Part shown: one piece after another, positions 1 to 14,948 of the stretch
Layout: each line of letters starts with the position of its first letter
How positions within the stretch are numbered: position 1 is the first letter of the stretch
NCBI GenBank assembly: GCA_964247745.1
Contig: CAXTVT010000009.1
Coordinates: 1-64,000, forward strand
DNA length: 64,000 bases
DNA from: RH-AL1 sp964247745
GTDB lineage: Bacteria > Pseudomonadota > Alphaproteobacteria > Rhizobiales > Beijerinckiaceae
Direction: 5' to 3'
Notes under the pieces: model-generated
Database searches by the model: none
Told to the model about the DNA's origin: nothing
What the model saw: the letters and a program-made list of their open reading frames with translations, nothing else
Program-made: the position numbers and the translations under genes

Positions 1-802
1 CGCCCTCGACGAGCAGCAGGCCGAGGTAGCGGGCGAGATAGGCCTGCTCGAAATAAGTCTCGTTGTAGGGGCCGGGCGTGAGCAGGCAGATGCGCGGATC
101 GCTGCGGCCGGCCCGCGCGGTGAGACCGGCCCGGAACGCCTCGAAGAAGGGGGCGAGGCGCTCGACGTTCATGTCGCGATAGAGGTTGGGCCAGGTTCGC
201 GACAGCACCAGGCGGTTGGCGAGCGCGTAACCCGAGCCCGAGGGCGCCTGCATGCGGTCGCCGAGCACCCACCACTTGCCGTCGGGACCGCGGCCGAGGT
301 CGGCGGCGTAGAGCTGGATGTAGGGCTCGCCTTTAGGCAAGGCGCCGGTCAGCGGCTGCAGATAGTCCGGGCAGCCCGTGACGGCGGAGGCGGGCAGCGC
401 CCCCTCCTCCACGAGCCGGTTGGCGCCGTAGATGTCCTGCAGCACCGCCTCGAGCAGCTCGGCGCGCTGCGACACGCCGGCGACGATGCCCTTCCATTCG
501 GCGGCGTCGATCAGCAGGGGCAGATGGCCGATCGGCCAGCTCTTCTCGTCGGCATCGCCGTAGGCGCGATACGAGGCGCCGGTGTCGCGGATGTGCCGGT
601 CCGACGTGGCGAAGCGACGGCCCATCTCGCCGGGCCCGAGCTCGACGAGCCGGGCGATGAAGGTCAGCCACGCCGCGCGCGGCTTGCCGTCCGCGCCGAT
701 GAACTCGTCGGGCACGCCCGGCAGCTTGCGGTAGCGCGCGACGATCTCGTCGAGTTCGGAGAAGCCTGGAAGCGGGGTACGTACGGCCTGACCCGAGGTC
801 AT
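1..802 (-). CDS. Circularly permuted ATP-grasp type 2 protein (DUF404/DUF407 family), partial
   Basis: Reading the minus strand from an ATG at 802 gives an open frame of 267 residues that runs off the left edge, so the C-terminal part is missing. The N-terminus (MTSGQAVRTPLPGFSELDEI) and later stretches such as LYAADLGRGPDGKWWVLGDR and TPGPYNETYFEQAYLARYLG are typical of the circularly permuted ATP-grasp family that is predicted to form amide or peptide-like bonds. It starts 7 bases after the stop of the DUF2126 gene, so the two are almost certainly one operon. In related genomes these genes travel with alpha-E (DUF403) and transglutaminase partners in a predicted peptide-modification or peptide-synthesis system. 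The substrate is unknown. Family is confident; function is inference. Confidence 0.85.
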   Translation of the reverse strand, partial: MTSGQAVRTPLPGFSELDEIVARYRKLPGVPDEFIGADGKPRAAWLTFIARLVELGPGEMGRRFATSDRHIRDTGASYRAYGDADEKSWPIGHLPLLIDAAEWKGIVAGVSQRAELLEAVLQDIYGANRLVEEGALPASAVTGCPDYLQPLTGALPKGEPYIQLYAADLGRGPDGKWWVLGDRMQAPSGSGYALANRLVLSRTWPNLYRDMNVERLAPFFEAFRAGLTARAGRSDPRICLLTPGPYNETYFEQAYLARYLGLLLVEG

Positions 803-809
803 GGTGATC

Positions 810-3800
810 CTAGCGGGACGGCTTGCGGCGCAGGTCGAGCGTCATGGGAAATTCCCGGGAAGGCGTGTCCGGCGGCGGGTCGAACGTCCCAGGCGTGTGG
901 CCATGCGCGGTGAAGCGCGCGAGCCGGCGCGCCTCGGCCTCGTAGGCGTTGACCGGGAACGTATCGTAGCTGCGCCCTCCGGGATGCGTCGAATGATACA
1001 CGCAGCCGCCCAACGAGCGTTTCGACCATGTGTCATAGACGTCGAAGGTCAGCGGCGCGTGCGGCGGGATCGTCGGGTGCAACCCCTCGGCGGGCTTCCA
1101 CGCCTTGAAGCGGACGCCGGCGACGGCTTCGCCGGACGTGCCCGTCGGCGTCATCGGCAGGCGGCGGCCGTTGCACGTGACGACGTGGCGGTCCGGATCG
1201 AAGCCCTCGACCTTCGCCTGCAGCCGCTCCATCGAGGAATCGACGAAGCGGATGGTGCCGCCGAGCGCCCCGCTTTCGCCGAGCACGTGCCAGGGCTCCA
1301 GCGCCTGCCGCAACTCGAGCCGGACGCCGCCGGCCTCGACCTTGCCGCAGAACGGGAAGCGGAACTCGTGCTGGGCCACGAACCAGCCGGGATCGAAATC
1401 GTAGCCGGCGCGTCCCAGATCGGCGAGGACGCCGCGAAAATCCTCCCAGACGAAATGCGGCAGCATGAAGCGATCGTGCAGCGCCGTGCCCCAACGCGTG
1501 AAGCCGCCCTCCCTGGGCTCGCGCCAGAACCAGGCCACGCAGGCGCGGATCAGCAGCTGCTGGGCGAGACTCATGCGCGCGTCCGGCGGCATCTCGAAGG
1601 AGCGGAACTCGATCAGGCCGAGGCGGCCGGTCGGCCCCTCGGGCGAGTACAGCTTGTCGATGCAGATCTCGGAGCGGTGGGTGTTGCCGGTGACGTCGAC
1701 GAGGATGTTGCGGAAGAGGCGGTCGACCAGCCACAGCGGGAACGCGTCGCCCGGTTTGGGCACCTGCTCCAGCGCGATCTCGAGCTCGTAGAGCCCGTCG
1801 TGGCGGGCCTCGTCGACACGCGGCGCCTGGCTGGTCGGGCCGATGAACAGGCCGGAGAACATGTAGCTGAGCGCGGGATGGCGCTGCCAGTACAGCACGA
1901 AGCTCTTGAGCAGGTCCGGCCGGCGCAGGAACGGCGAATCCGCCGGCGTGATGCCGCCGAGCACGACGTGGTTGCCGCCGCCGGTGCCGGTGTGGCGCCC
2001 GTCGGTCATGAACTTGTCGGCGCCGAGCCGCACCCGACGGGCGTCCTCGTAGAGGCCGCGGGTGATGGCGACCTGCTCGTCCCAGCTCTTGGCCGGCTGC
2101 ACGTTGACCTCGATCACGCCGGGATCGGGCGTGACCTTGATGACGTCGAGGCGCGGATCGACCGGCGGCGGATAGCCCTCGATGTGGACCTTGGTGCCGG
2201 TCGCCTCGGCCGTGGCCTCGACCGAGGCCAGCAGCTCGAGATAGTCCTCGAGCTTCTTGGTCGGCGGCATGAACACGCAGATCACGCCGTCGCGCGGCTC
2301 GATCGAGATGGCGGTGCGCACCGCGCCCTCGATGATGTGCTGCTCGACGCGATCCTGGGCCTGCACGTCGCGGCCCTCGCCGCCCTGCTCGAAGCGCTGC
2401 TCGTGGCCGAAGCCGGACTCGGGCTCCGGCTTCGGCGCGAGCGCCTCGGCGCCCGGCAGCGGGCCGTGATCGGCCGTGGGGTCGGCGTCGTTGATGAAGG
2501 GGTAGGCGGCGGGCGGCACGTGCGGCAGCGAGGACAGCGGCAGCCGATAGCCGACCGGCGAATCGCCCGGCACCAGGAACAGCGAGCCGCGCCGCGTCTT
2601 CCAGCGCTCGCTCGACCAGCGGGCGGTCCGCTCGGCCTTGGTGTTCCAGGCCTGCACCGGCAGCACGAAGCCCGAGGGCTGCGCGAGGCCCTGGGCGAAG
2701 GTGCGGATCATCCGGTTGCGCTCTTCCGGATCGTCGATCTTGGGGTCGGTCGGGCTGACGTTGTCGGGCAGGTTGCCCTCCTTGACGATCCAGCTCGCCG
2801 CGTCCTCGTAGGCCGGCATGACGTTCTCGGCATCGATCCCGAGGTTGAGGGCGATGCCCTGCGCGACGTCGGCCGCACGCTGGCGCGAGGCCTCGACGAC
2901 GTCGGGCGGGGTCGGCGCCGCGACCTTCTGCTCCGCCGTCCGGGTCAAGGTCACCGGCGCGATCAGGTCGGGGTTCTTCCAGATCGGCTGCCCGTCCTTG
3001 CGCCAGTACAGCGCGAAGGCCCAGCGCGGCAGCGTCTCGCCGGGATACCACTTGCCCTGGCCGTAATGCAGCATGGCGCCCGGCGCGAAACGCTCGCGCA
3101 GGCGGCGGATCAGCCCGTCGGCGAAGGTGCGCTTGGTCTCGCCGACGGCGCTCGTGTTCCACTCCGGCGCCTCGAAGTCGTCGACCGAGACGAAGGTCGG
3201 CTCGCCGCCCATGGTGAGCCGCACGTCCTGCGCGATCAGGTCGGCATCGACCTTGTGGCCGAGCGCGTCGAGCGCCTGCCAGCTCTCGTCCGAGAACGGC
3301 AGCGAGATGCGCGGCGTCTCGGAGATGCGCCGGACCTCCATGGAGAAGCCGAACTCGACGTCGGCCGGCTCGACGCCGCCGGAGATCGGCGCGGCCGAGC
3401 GGTAATGCGGCGTCGCGCAGACCGGCAGGTGACCCTCGCCGCAGAACAGGCCCGAGGTGGCATCGAGCCCGATCCAGCCGGCGCCCGGCACGAAGATCTC
3501 GGCCCAGGCGTGGAGGTCGGTGAAATCCTGCCGCGTGCCGAGCGGGCCTTCCAGCGGATCGATGTCGGCCTTGAGCTGGATCAGGTAGCCCGAGACGAAG
3601 CGGGCGGCGAGTCCGAGGTGGCGCGCGACCTGGACCAGCAGCCACGCGCTGTCGCGGCAGGAGCCGGCACGCTTCTCCAGGGTCTCTTCCGGCGTGTAGA
3701 CGCCGGTCTCGAGGCGGATGCCGTAGGTGATCGCCTGGGCGATGCGGGTGTTGAGCGCGACGAGGAAGTCGGCCGTGCCCATCGGGTCCTTGGGCAGGTC

Positions 3801-4196
3801 TCCCAGGAAGGCCTGAAGCTTCGGCCCGGCCGGCTCGATCTCGAGGTAGGGCGCGAGCTCCTTCGCCAGCTCGGGCTCGTAGCGGAACGGGAAGGCGGTG
3901 GCGTAATCCTCGACGAAGAAGTCGAACGGGTTGAAGACGTCGAGCGCCACGGCGAGGTCGACCGTGATCTTCAGCTCGCTCGCCTTCTTCGGGAAGACCA
4001 GCCGCGCCACCCAATTGCCGAACGGGTCCTGCTGCCAGTTCAGGAAATGCTCCGCCGGCTCGACCTTCAGCGAATAGGCCGTGACCGGCGTGCGGCAATG
4101 CGGGGCCGGACGCAGCCGGATCGTCTGCGGCCCGATCGAGATCGGGTGGTCGTAGGCGTAGCGCGTGACGTGCGTGATGGCGGCGGATATGGCCAA
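810..4196 (-). CDS. DUF2126 transglutaminase-like family protein, 1128 aa
   Basis: Large cytosolic protein without signal peptide. Residues 1-300 form a bacterial transglutaminase N-terminal domain followed by a transglutaminase-like cysteine protease fold with a visible triad: C180 in GSCRDSAWLL, H229 in DLHAWAEIF and D245 in GLDATSG. The remaining ~800 residues are the DUF2126 region. The start is TTG at 4196; the sequence MAISAAITHVTRYAYDHPIS matches the usual family N-terminus and no ATG fits. The downstream ATP-grasp gene begins 7 bases after the stop. The combination of transglutaminase-like and ATP-grasp genes is a recognised but biochemically uncharacterised predicted operon; ligation or cleavage of a peptide tag has been proposed from genome context. 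Activity is inferred only. Confidence 0.88.
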   Translation of the reverse strand: MAISAAITHVTRYAYDHPISIGPQTIRLRPAPHCRTPVTAYSLKVEPAEHFLNWQQDPFGNWVARLVFPKKASELKITVDLAVALDVFNPFDFFVEDYATAFPFRYEPELAKELAPYLEIEPAGPKLQAFLGDLPKDPMGTADFLVALNTRIAQAITYGIRLETGVYTPEETLEKRAGSCRDSAWLLVQVARHLGLAARFVSGYLIQLKADIDPLEGPLGTRQDFTDLHAWAEIFVPGAGWIGLDATSGLFCGEGHLPVCATPHYRSAAPISGGVEPADVEFGFSMEVRRISETPRISLPFSDESWQALDALGHKVDADLIAQDVRLTMGGEPTFVSVDDFEAPEWNTSAVGETKRTFADGLIRRLRERFAPGAMLHYGQGKWYPGETLPRWAFALYWRKDGQPIWKNPDLIAPVTLTRTAEQKVAAPTPPDVVEASRQRAADVAQGIALNLGIDAENVMPAYEDAASWIVKEGNLPDNVSPTDPKIDDPEERNRMIRTFAQGLAQPSGFVLPVQAWNTKAERTARWSSERWKTRRGSLFLVPGDSPVGYRLPLSSLPHVPPAAYPFINDADPTADHGPLPGAEALAPKPEPESGFGHEQRFEQGGEGRDVQAQDRVEQHIIEGAVRTAISIEPRDGVICVFMPPTKKLEDYLELLASVEATAEATGTKVHIEGYPPPVDPRLDVIKVTPDPGVIEVNVQPAKSWDEQVAITRGLYEDARRVRLGADKFMTDGRHTGTGGGNHVVLGGITPADSPFLRRPDLLKSFVLYWQRHPALSYMFSGLFIGPTSQAPRVDEARHDGLYELEIALEQVPKPGDAFPLWLVDRLFRNILVDVTGNTHRSEICIDKLYSPEGPTGRLGLIEFRSFEMPPDARMSLAQQLLIRACVAWFWREPREGGFTRWGTALHDRFMLPHFVWEDFRGVLADLGRAGYDFDPGWFVAQHEFRFPFCGKVEAGGVRLELRQALEPWHVLGESGALGGTIRFVDSSMERLQAKVEGFDPDRHVVTCNGRRLPMTPTGTSGEAVAGVRFKAWKPAEGLHPTIPPHAPLTFDVYDTWSKRSLGGCVYHSTHPGGRSYDTFPVNAYEAEARRLARFTAHGHTPGTFDPPPDTPSREFPMTLDLRRKPSR

Positions 4197-4270
4197 GAGG
4201 GACGAGCTCGCATTGCGACAAAGGCGGCAGACTTAGGCCGCCGTGTCAGGCGAGGCAACGTTCGTGCCCT

Positions 4271-4555
4271 TCAGGTCTCTCCAACCGGACGGCGCGCTGT
4301 GTGGCGGATGCGCTCGACGATAAAGGGTGTCCTCGCGAACCTGGTAGAAGATCGCGTAGGGGTAGGGATTGACCACGGCACGACGAGTGTCCGGCTCGTC
4401 GGTGAGCGCACCGGCCGCCGGGTGTTCCAGGAGCATTGCATGACGACCTGGAGCCGTCTTTGGACATTGCCCGCACCCTCCGGACTTCTCCGCTCGATGT
4501 AGTCTAGAATTTCGACGAGCTGACCCGCTGCTCTGCGGGTGAAAACGAGCTTCAT
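4271..4555 (-). pseudogene. RelE/ParE-family toxin gene with two compensating frameshifts
   Basis: The gene starts with ATG at 4555, directly after the antitoxin stop. The first ~40 residues (MKLVFTRRAAGQLVEILDYI) are ParE-like. The conserved middle, LLEHPAAGALTDEPDTRRAV followed by VNPYPYAIFYQVRED, is found only in a second reading frame. The conserved C-terminus FIVERIRHTARRP returns to the first frame. The shifts fall near 4431-4438 and 4322-4331 and cancel, so an open 94-codon frame remains but its middle is scrambled. This is either a decayed toxin or two sequencing errors in a draft assembly; the homologous frame would be about the normal 95-residue length. Toxins of this family inhibit gyrase or cleave mRNA on the ribosome; which applies here cannot be told. 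Confidence 0.7.
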
Positions 4556-4783
4556 TCAGAGTCCGTGCTCGGCCCAGATGGCCCGCACCTCCTCCTCCGT
4601 CGCGAACTCGCCTCTCGCGATCTCTGCTTTCGCTTCGAGGATATCCTTCCGCTCCTCCGGGGTAAGCTGGTAGGCAGGCTGATCGAGCCCGGCGAATTGC
4701 ATCACGACGCGAGCGACGTCGTCCTGCCGGTCGTCCGGAACGTGTCGCAGCGCCTCGATCGCCTCGTCCATCAACCTCGTCAA
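4556..4783 (-). CDS. Antitoxin of the parE-like toxin
   Basis: 75-residue acidic, helical protein (MTRLMDEAIEALRHVPDDRQ at the start, TEEEVRAIWAEHGL at the end) resembling small antitoxins paired with RelE/ParE toxins. The likely start is TTG at 4783, because GAGGAGG lies 5 bases upstream, whereas the ATG at 4771 would be too far from that site. The ribosome-binding site overlaps the phaC stop codon region (phaC ends at 4794), so translation may be coupled to phaC. The toxin ATG follows the TGA with no gap. It is expected to neutralise the toxin and autorepress, but if the toxin is really broken the antitoxin may be an orphan. No DNA-binding motif is obvious, so the exact family is uncertain. 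Confidence 0.7.
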   Translation of the reverse strand: MTRLMDEAIEALRHVPDDRQDDVARVVMQFAGLDQPAYQLTPEERKDILEAKAEIARGEFATEEEVRAIWAEHGL

Positions 4784-4793
4784 ATCCGCCTCC

Positions 4794-6644
4794 TCAAACC
4801 CTCACCCGCACGTACTCCCCCGGTGCGTCTCCCAGCGCCGGCAGCTTGCCCGCGCCGGGCTCGCGCGCGGGCACCGTCTCCGGTGCCTGGTCCTTCAGCC
4901 AGGCCGCCCAATCCGGCCACCAGCTGCCGGGGTGGCGCACCGCCTGGGCGGACCAGTCCTCCAGCGTTCCGAACGGACGTCCGCCGGTCATGAACCAATA
5001 TTTCTCCTTGGCGGGCGGGTTGATGACGCCGGCGATGTGGCCGGAGCCGGCGAGCACGTAGCGCACGACGCCGCCGAACAGCAGGGCGCCGCGGAACACC
5101 GAGGCGGCCGGCGCGATGTGGTCTTCCTTGGCCGCCAGGAAATAGCTCGGCACCTCGATGCGGCCGAGGTCGAGCGTGACGCCGGAGAAGTCCATCGTGC
5201 CCTTGGCGAGCCGGTTCTCGAGGTAGAAGTGGCGCAGGTAGAACGAGTGGTTGCAGGCCGGCACCCGCGTCGAATCCGAGTTCCAGTACAGCAGGTCGAA
5301 CGCGGCCGGCTGCTTGCCCTTCATGTAATTGTCGACGACGTAGGACCACAGCAGGTCGGTCGGCCGCAGCATGTTAAACACCGTCGCCATCTGCGCGCCG
5401 TCGAGATAGCCGGTCTCGGCCATCTGCCTGTCGAGCGCCGTCAACTGAGCGTCGTCGACGAAGACACCGAGCTCGCCGGCGTCGCTGAAATCGGCCTGGG
5501 CGGTCAAGAAGGTCGCGCTCTTGATGCGGGTGTCGTCGCGCTCCGCCATGTAGGCCAGGGCCGACGCGAGCAGCGTGCCGCCGATGCAATAGCCGATGAC
5601 GTTGGCGTCGTGCTCGCCCGTGGCCCGCTCGATCGCGTCGAGGGCGGCGAACAGCCCCTCGTGCATGTAGTCCTCGAACCGCTTGTCGCGCAGGCTCGCA
5701 TCCGGGTTCACCCAGGAGATCAGGAAGACGGTGACGCCCTGGCTCACCGCCCAGCCGACGAAGCTCTTCTCCTTGTTGAGGTCGAGGATATAGAACTTGT
5801 TGATCCACGGCGGCATGATCAGCAGCGGGCGCTTCGACACCTGCGGCGTCGTCGGCGCGTACTGGATCAGCTCGAACAGCGCGTTGCGGAACACGACCTT
5901 GCCGGGCGAGACGGCGACGTTGCGTCCTATCTCGAAGGCGCTGACGTCGGTCTGGCGCAGCCGCAACGTGCCGCCGCCGCGCTCCATGTCCTCGGCCAGC
6001 AGCGCCGCGCCGCGCACCAGGTTCTCGCCCGAGCTTTCGAAGGTGGCCCGCATCAGTTCCGGATTGGTGGCGAGGAAGTTCGCGGGCGAGCTCGCCGAGG
6101 AGATCTGGCGCAGGTAGAAGCGGGCCTTGGCGCGGATCGCGGGATCGACGCCGGCGGCGCCGTCGACCAGCGCATCGGCCCAATTGGCACCGAGCGCGTG
6201 AGCCTGCCGCAGGAAGTCGAACAGCGGCAGCGCCGCCCAGTCCGGCGCGGCGAAGCGCTTGTCGCCCTTGGCCAGCGGGATCAGCGGCTCGACGGTCTCG
6301 CCCTGCAGGCGCCGGTAGGTCTGCGCCCACAGCTGCAGGAACGGCGTGGCGATCGCCGCCTGCGCCTCGGCCATGCGGGCGGGATCGCCCATCCAATGCT
6401 CGGCCACCTTGCCGATGGCGCCCATCGCCGCGACCATCGTATCGCGGGAATCGTTGCGCACGGCGTCGCCGCTCTCGAACGGCCGGAGATAGGCGTTGAG
6501 CGCCTTGCCGCTCTGCTCGAGGAAGCGCGCGGCGTTGGCGCCGAGCTTCTCGAAATCGGGAAGGCCCGCGCCCGGCGCGCTCGCCGGCGACGGCGCCGCG
6601 ATCAGTGGGTTTCTCATGTCGTTCGACGGTGCCGAGGACGTCAT
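4794..6644 (-). CDS. phaC: Class I poly(3-hydroxyalkanoate) synthase PhaC
   Basis: Polymerises (R)-3-hydroxyacyl-CoA into storage polyester at the granule surface. From the ATG at 6644 the protein has 616 residues, near the usual ~590 for class I enzymes. The catalytic triad is visible: Cys in the lipase-like box GYCIGG (about residue 353), Asp in AAKEDHIAP (about 508) and His in GSGHIAG (about 536); PPWINKFYILDLN is another class I hallmark. A TTG at 6680 would add 12 residues, but a GGGAG lies about 9 bases before the ATG. The gene is followed within 10 bases by the toxin-antitoxin genes; no phaA/phaB or phasin is nearby. A small secreted-protein gene is transcribed divergently from it. Confidence 0.95.
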   Translation of the reverse strand: MTSSAPSNDMRNPLIAAPSPASAPGAGLPDFEKLGANAARFLEQSGKALNAYLRPFESGDAVRNDSRDTMVAAMGAIGKVAEHWMGDPARMAEAQAAIATPFLQLWAQTYRRLQGETVEPLIPLAKGDKRFAAPDWAALPLFDFLRQAHALGANWADALVDGAAGVDPAIRAKARFYLRQISSASSPANFLATNPELMRATFESSGENLVRGAALLAEDMERGGGTLRLRQTDVSAFEIGRNVAVSPGKVVFRNALFELIQYAPTTPQVSKRPLLIMPPWINKFYILDLNKEKSFVGWAVSQGVTVFLISWVNPDASLRDKRFEDYMHEGLFAALDAIERATGEHDANVIGYCIGGTLLASALAYMAERDDTRIKSATFLTAQADFSDAGELGVFVDDAQLTALDRQMAETGYLDGAQMATVFNMLRPTDLLWSYVVDNYMKGKQPAAFDLLYWNSDSTRVPACNHSFYLRHFYLENRLAKGTMDFSGVTLDLGRIEVPSYFLAAKEDHIAPAASVFRGALLFGGVVRYVLAGSGHIAGVINPPAKEKYWFMTGGRPFGTLEDWSAQAVRHPGSWWPDWAAWLKDQAPETVPAREPGAGKLPALGDAPGEYVRVRV

Positions 6645-6746
6645 CGCAACCTGCTCCCGCCGCTGTCCCGCTTCGGACAACTTCTCTTCCTACCGTCGTC
6701 GCCGAGGGCGCCGCGCGCGTCCGACATCTCGAACCGGAGATCGATC

Positions 6747-7157
6747 CTGCGCCGCCTCGTCCTCGTCGCGCCCCTGGTCCTCGCGTTCTGCGGGAGCGTG
6801 GCGCTCGCGCAAACCGTCCCGGCCGAGACGCCTGCGGCCCCGGCACCGCAGGCCAAAAAATCCGGCTCGACGAAGAAGCCTCATAGCGTATCGGGAACGC
6901 CGCTCGATACCCTTCGCTCGACCCACCTTTGGACCGAGACCGGGCCGGCCAAGGATTTCGTGAAAGACAGCCGGCCCGACCCGAAGACGCTCGACTACGC
7001 GCCGCTGACCGGCACGGATCCGGAGCGGCCGAAGCCGCGCGACGCCGCCAACGTCCAGGCGCTGCAGGCCGAGCTCGAACGCGATCGCGTCGTCAACCAA
7101 GGCAAGGGACACGTCGCCGGTGGCGCGGCCAAGAGGGCGCGCAAGGCGGCGCGATAG
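6747..7157 (+). CDS. Small secreted protein of unknown function with a non-standard (CTG) start
   Basis: The frame encodes a clear signal peptide (RRLVLVAPLVLAFCGSVALA, cleavage before QT), then a Pro/Ala/Lys-rich linker and a charged region containing LRSTHLWTETGPAKDFVKDS. Codon use is typical of the neighbourhood, which supports real coding. No ATG, GTG or TTG exists between the upstream region and the signal peptide. The best candidate start is CTG at 6747, six bases after GGAGA (6736-6740), giving 136 residues. A sequencing error that turned ATG into CTG is also possible. I do not recognise the family. It is transcribed divergently from phaC and converges on gltD 30 bases away. Confidence 0.6.
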   Translation: MRRLVLVAPLVLAFCGSVALAQTVPAETPAAPAPQAKKSGSTKKPHSVSGTPLDTLRSTHLWTETGPAKDFVKDSRPDPKTLDYAPLTGTDPERPKPRDAANVQALQAELERDRVVNQGKGHVAGGAAKRARKAAR

Positions 7158-7187
7158 TCGAAACGCAACGCGGACGACGCCGCCGCG

Positions 7188-8609
<1,422 letters not shown>

Positions 8610-8663
8610 TGCGTCCCCAACCCTGAATCGTCTTGTCTCGGCGCGGTCTCTCGAACCGACGCG

Positions 8664-13424
<4,761 letters not shown>

Positions 13425-13604
13425 CGCCTACCCCAGCGGCCCAACCGAGCGGCAGGATTGGTGAGCAACCCTGTCCGATCGACGACCGTCGCATCAAGCG
13501 GCCCCGTCGAACAAGCCGTCCGCGACAGCCTGCAAAGCCAATGCCGCATGAGCCAAGCTTTTAGAACCAAGTCAATGTAGCGGCCGTGCAATGCGGGCGC
13601 GACG

Positions 13605-14927
13605 CTACGACGCCACGGTGCGGAAGCCGGCGTAGATGTCGCGGCGCAGGGGCGGGAAGTAATTGCGGTAGCGGGCGCTGACCAGCCGCGATCGGGTGAT
13701 CCAGGCGCCGCCGCGCAGCACTTTGGCCTTCCCGAACGACGGCACGGAGTAGTCGGCGTAGACGTCGGGCGAGAAGCCGGGATAGGGCTCGAAGTCGGAT
13801 GAGGTCCATTCCCAGACGTTGCCGATCATCTGGCGGCAGCCGAAGCCGCTGTCGCCCGCGGCGAAGGCCGCGACATCGACCGGACCCAGACGCAGGCCGT
13901 CGAGGTTGGCCCGCCGGCCGGCGTCGTCCGCGTCACCCCAAGGCGCGTCACCCCATGGGAAGCGCCGCTTCGCGCCGTCCGGCGCCATGGTGGCGGCGAA
14001 TTCCCATTCGGCCTCGGTCGGCAGGCGGCGGCCGGCCCAACGGCAGAACGCTTCGGCCTCGTGGAGGCACACGTTGGTGACGGGATGGTGCGGCGCGAGC
14101 GGCACCACGGCGTCGAAGCGACGCAGCGCGAAGTCGCCGCCCCGTTCGATCCAGTACAGCGGGTGGTGCGCGTCGGCGTCGCCGCGCCAAGCCCAGCCGG
14201 CGTCGCTCCAGAAATCGCGCCGGGCGTAGCCGTCGTCGGCGACGAAGGCTACGTACTCGGCATTGGTCACCGGTGCCCGCGCCATGCGAAAGGGTGCTAC
14301 TTCGACCTCGTGCGCCCATTTCTCGTTGTCGAAGACGAAGCCGTCGCCCGGCTCCGCGCCGAGGCGGAACACGCCGCCCGGCACCTCGACGTCGCCCGGC
14401 CATGGGCCTGTCCCCGGCGCCGCTCCCGGCGTCCCGGCGAACGCCGGGGCCGGCCAGCCGAGGCTCTGGCGCGAATAGGTGAAGGCCTCGCCGTGCATGT
14501 CCTCGTGGAAGGTGGCGAGGCGATAGAGATCGCGTTCCGCGTCGGTCGGCTCGCGTCCGGCGAGGCGGCGGGCGAGCGCGCCCGCGACATCGGCCATGTA
14601 GTCGAGCGTCGCCGCCAAGGTCGGCAGCGGCAGGTCCCAACGCGTGTCGTGGTGCACGGCGGATGAATCGTAGAGGGCGTCGGCGTCGGCGCGCAGGGGG
14701 CCGACGCGGTCGAGATGGCGCAGGATGAAATGCTCGTGGAACCAGGCGAGATGGCCGATTTCCCACAGCAGCGGATTGACGATGGCGAGCCGCGGCCCCA
14801 GCAAGCGATCGTCGTCGAGCCCGGCGACCAGTTCCAGCGTTCGGGCGCGGCTGTCACGCATCATGCCGAGCAGATCCGCGGCGGACGGCCCGCGCCTGCC
14901 CGGCGTGTCGAAGGCGGTCGAAGTCAT
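13605..14927 (-). CDS. senA: Selenoneine synthase SenA (EgtB-type iron-dependent C-Se/C-S bond-forming enzyme)
   Basis: 440 residues: an N-terminal DinB-like domain and a C-terminal formylglycine-generating-enzyme-like (SUMF1) domain, as in EgtB sulfoxide synthases. The three iron ligands expected from EgtB are present: H59 (WEIGHLAWFHEHF), H141 and H145 (FHEDMHGE), with the right spacing. The C-terminal domain shows GGVFRLGAEPGDGFVFDNEK, RRLPTEAEWEFAA and NVWEWTSSDFEPYPGF. EgtB joins a thiol to hercynine; the paralogue SenA joins a selenosugar to hercynine in selenoneine synthesis. I choose SenA because the divergent neighbour is SenB, the defining partner. Start ATG at 14927, 21 bases from the senB start. 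EgtD, which makes hercynine, and SenC/SelD are not in the window and must lie elsewhere. Plain EgtB remains the alternative. Confidence 0.82.
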   Translation of the reverse strand: MTSTAFDTPGRRGPSAADLLGMMRDSRARTLELVAGLDDDRLLGPRLAIVNPLLWEIGHLAWFHEHFILRHLDRVGPLRADADALYDSSAVHHDTRWDLPLPTLAATLDYMADVAGALARRLAGREPTDAERDLYRLATFHEDMHGEAFTYSRQSLGWPAPAFAGTPGAAPGTGPWPGDVEVPGGVFRLGAEPGDGFVFDNEKWAHEVEVAPFRMARAPVTNAEYVAFVADDGYARRDFWSDAGWAWRGDADAHHPLYWIERGGDFALRRFDAVVPLAPHHPVTNVCLHEAEAFCRWAGRRLPTEAEWEFAATMAPDGAKRRFPWGDAPWGDADDAGRRANLDGLRLGPVDVAAFAAGDSGFGCRQMIGNVWEWTSSDFEPYPGFSPDVYADYSVPSFGKAKVLRGGAWITRSRLVSARYRNYFPPLRRDIYAGFRTVAS

Positions 14928-14948
14928 GAGGGTCACCAGAAGCACGCG

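Noticed and set aside
801..4502. 1233-codon plus-strand frame opposite the DUF2126 gene
   Set aside because: Same effect: no recognisable domain, and the minus-strand product has an intact catalytic triad.
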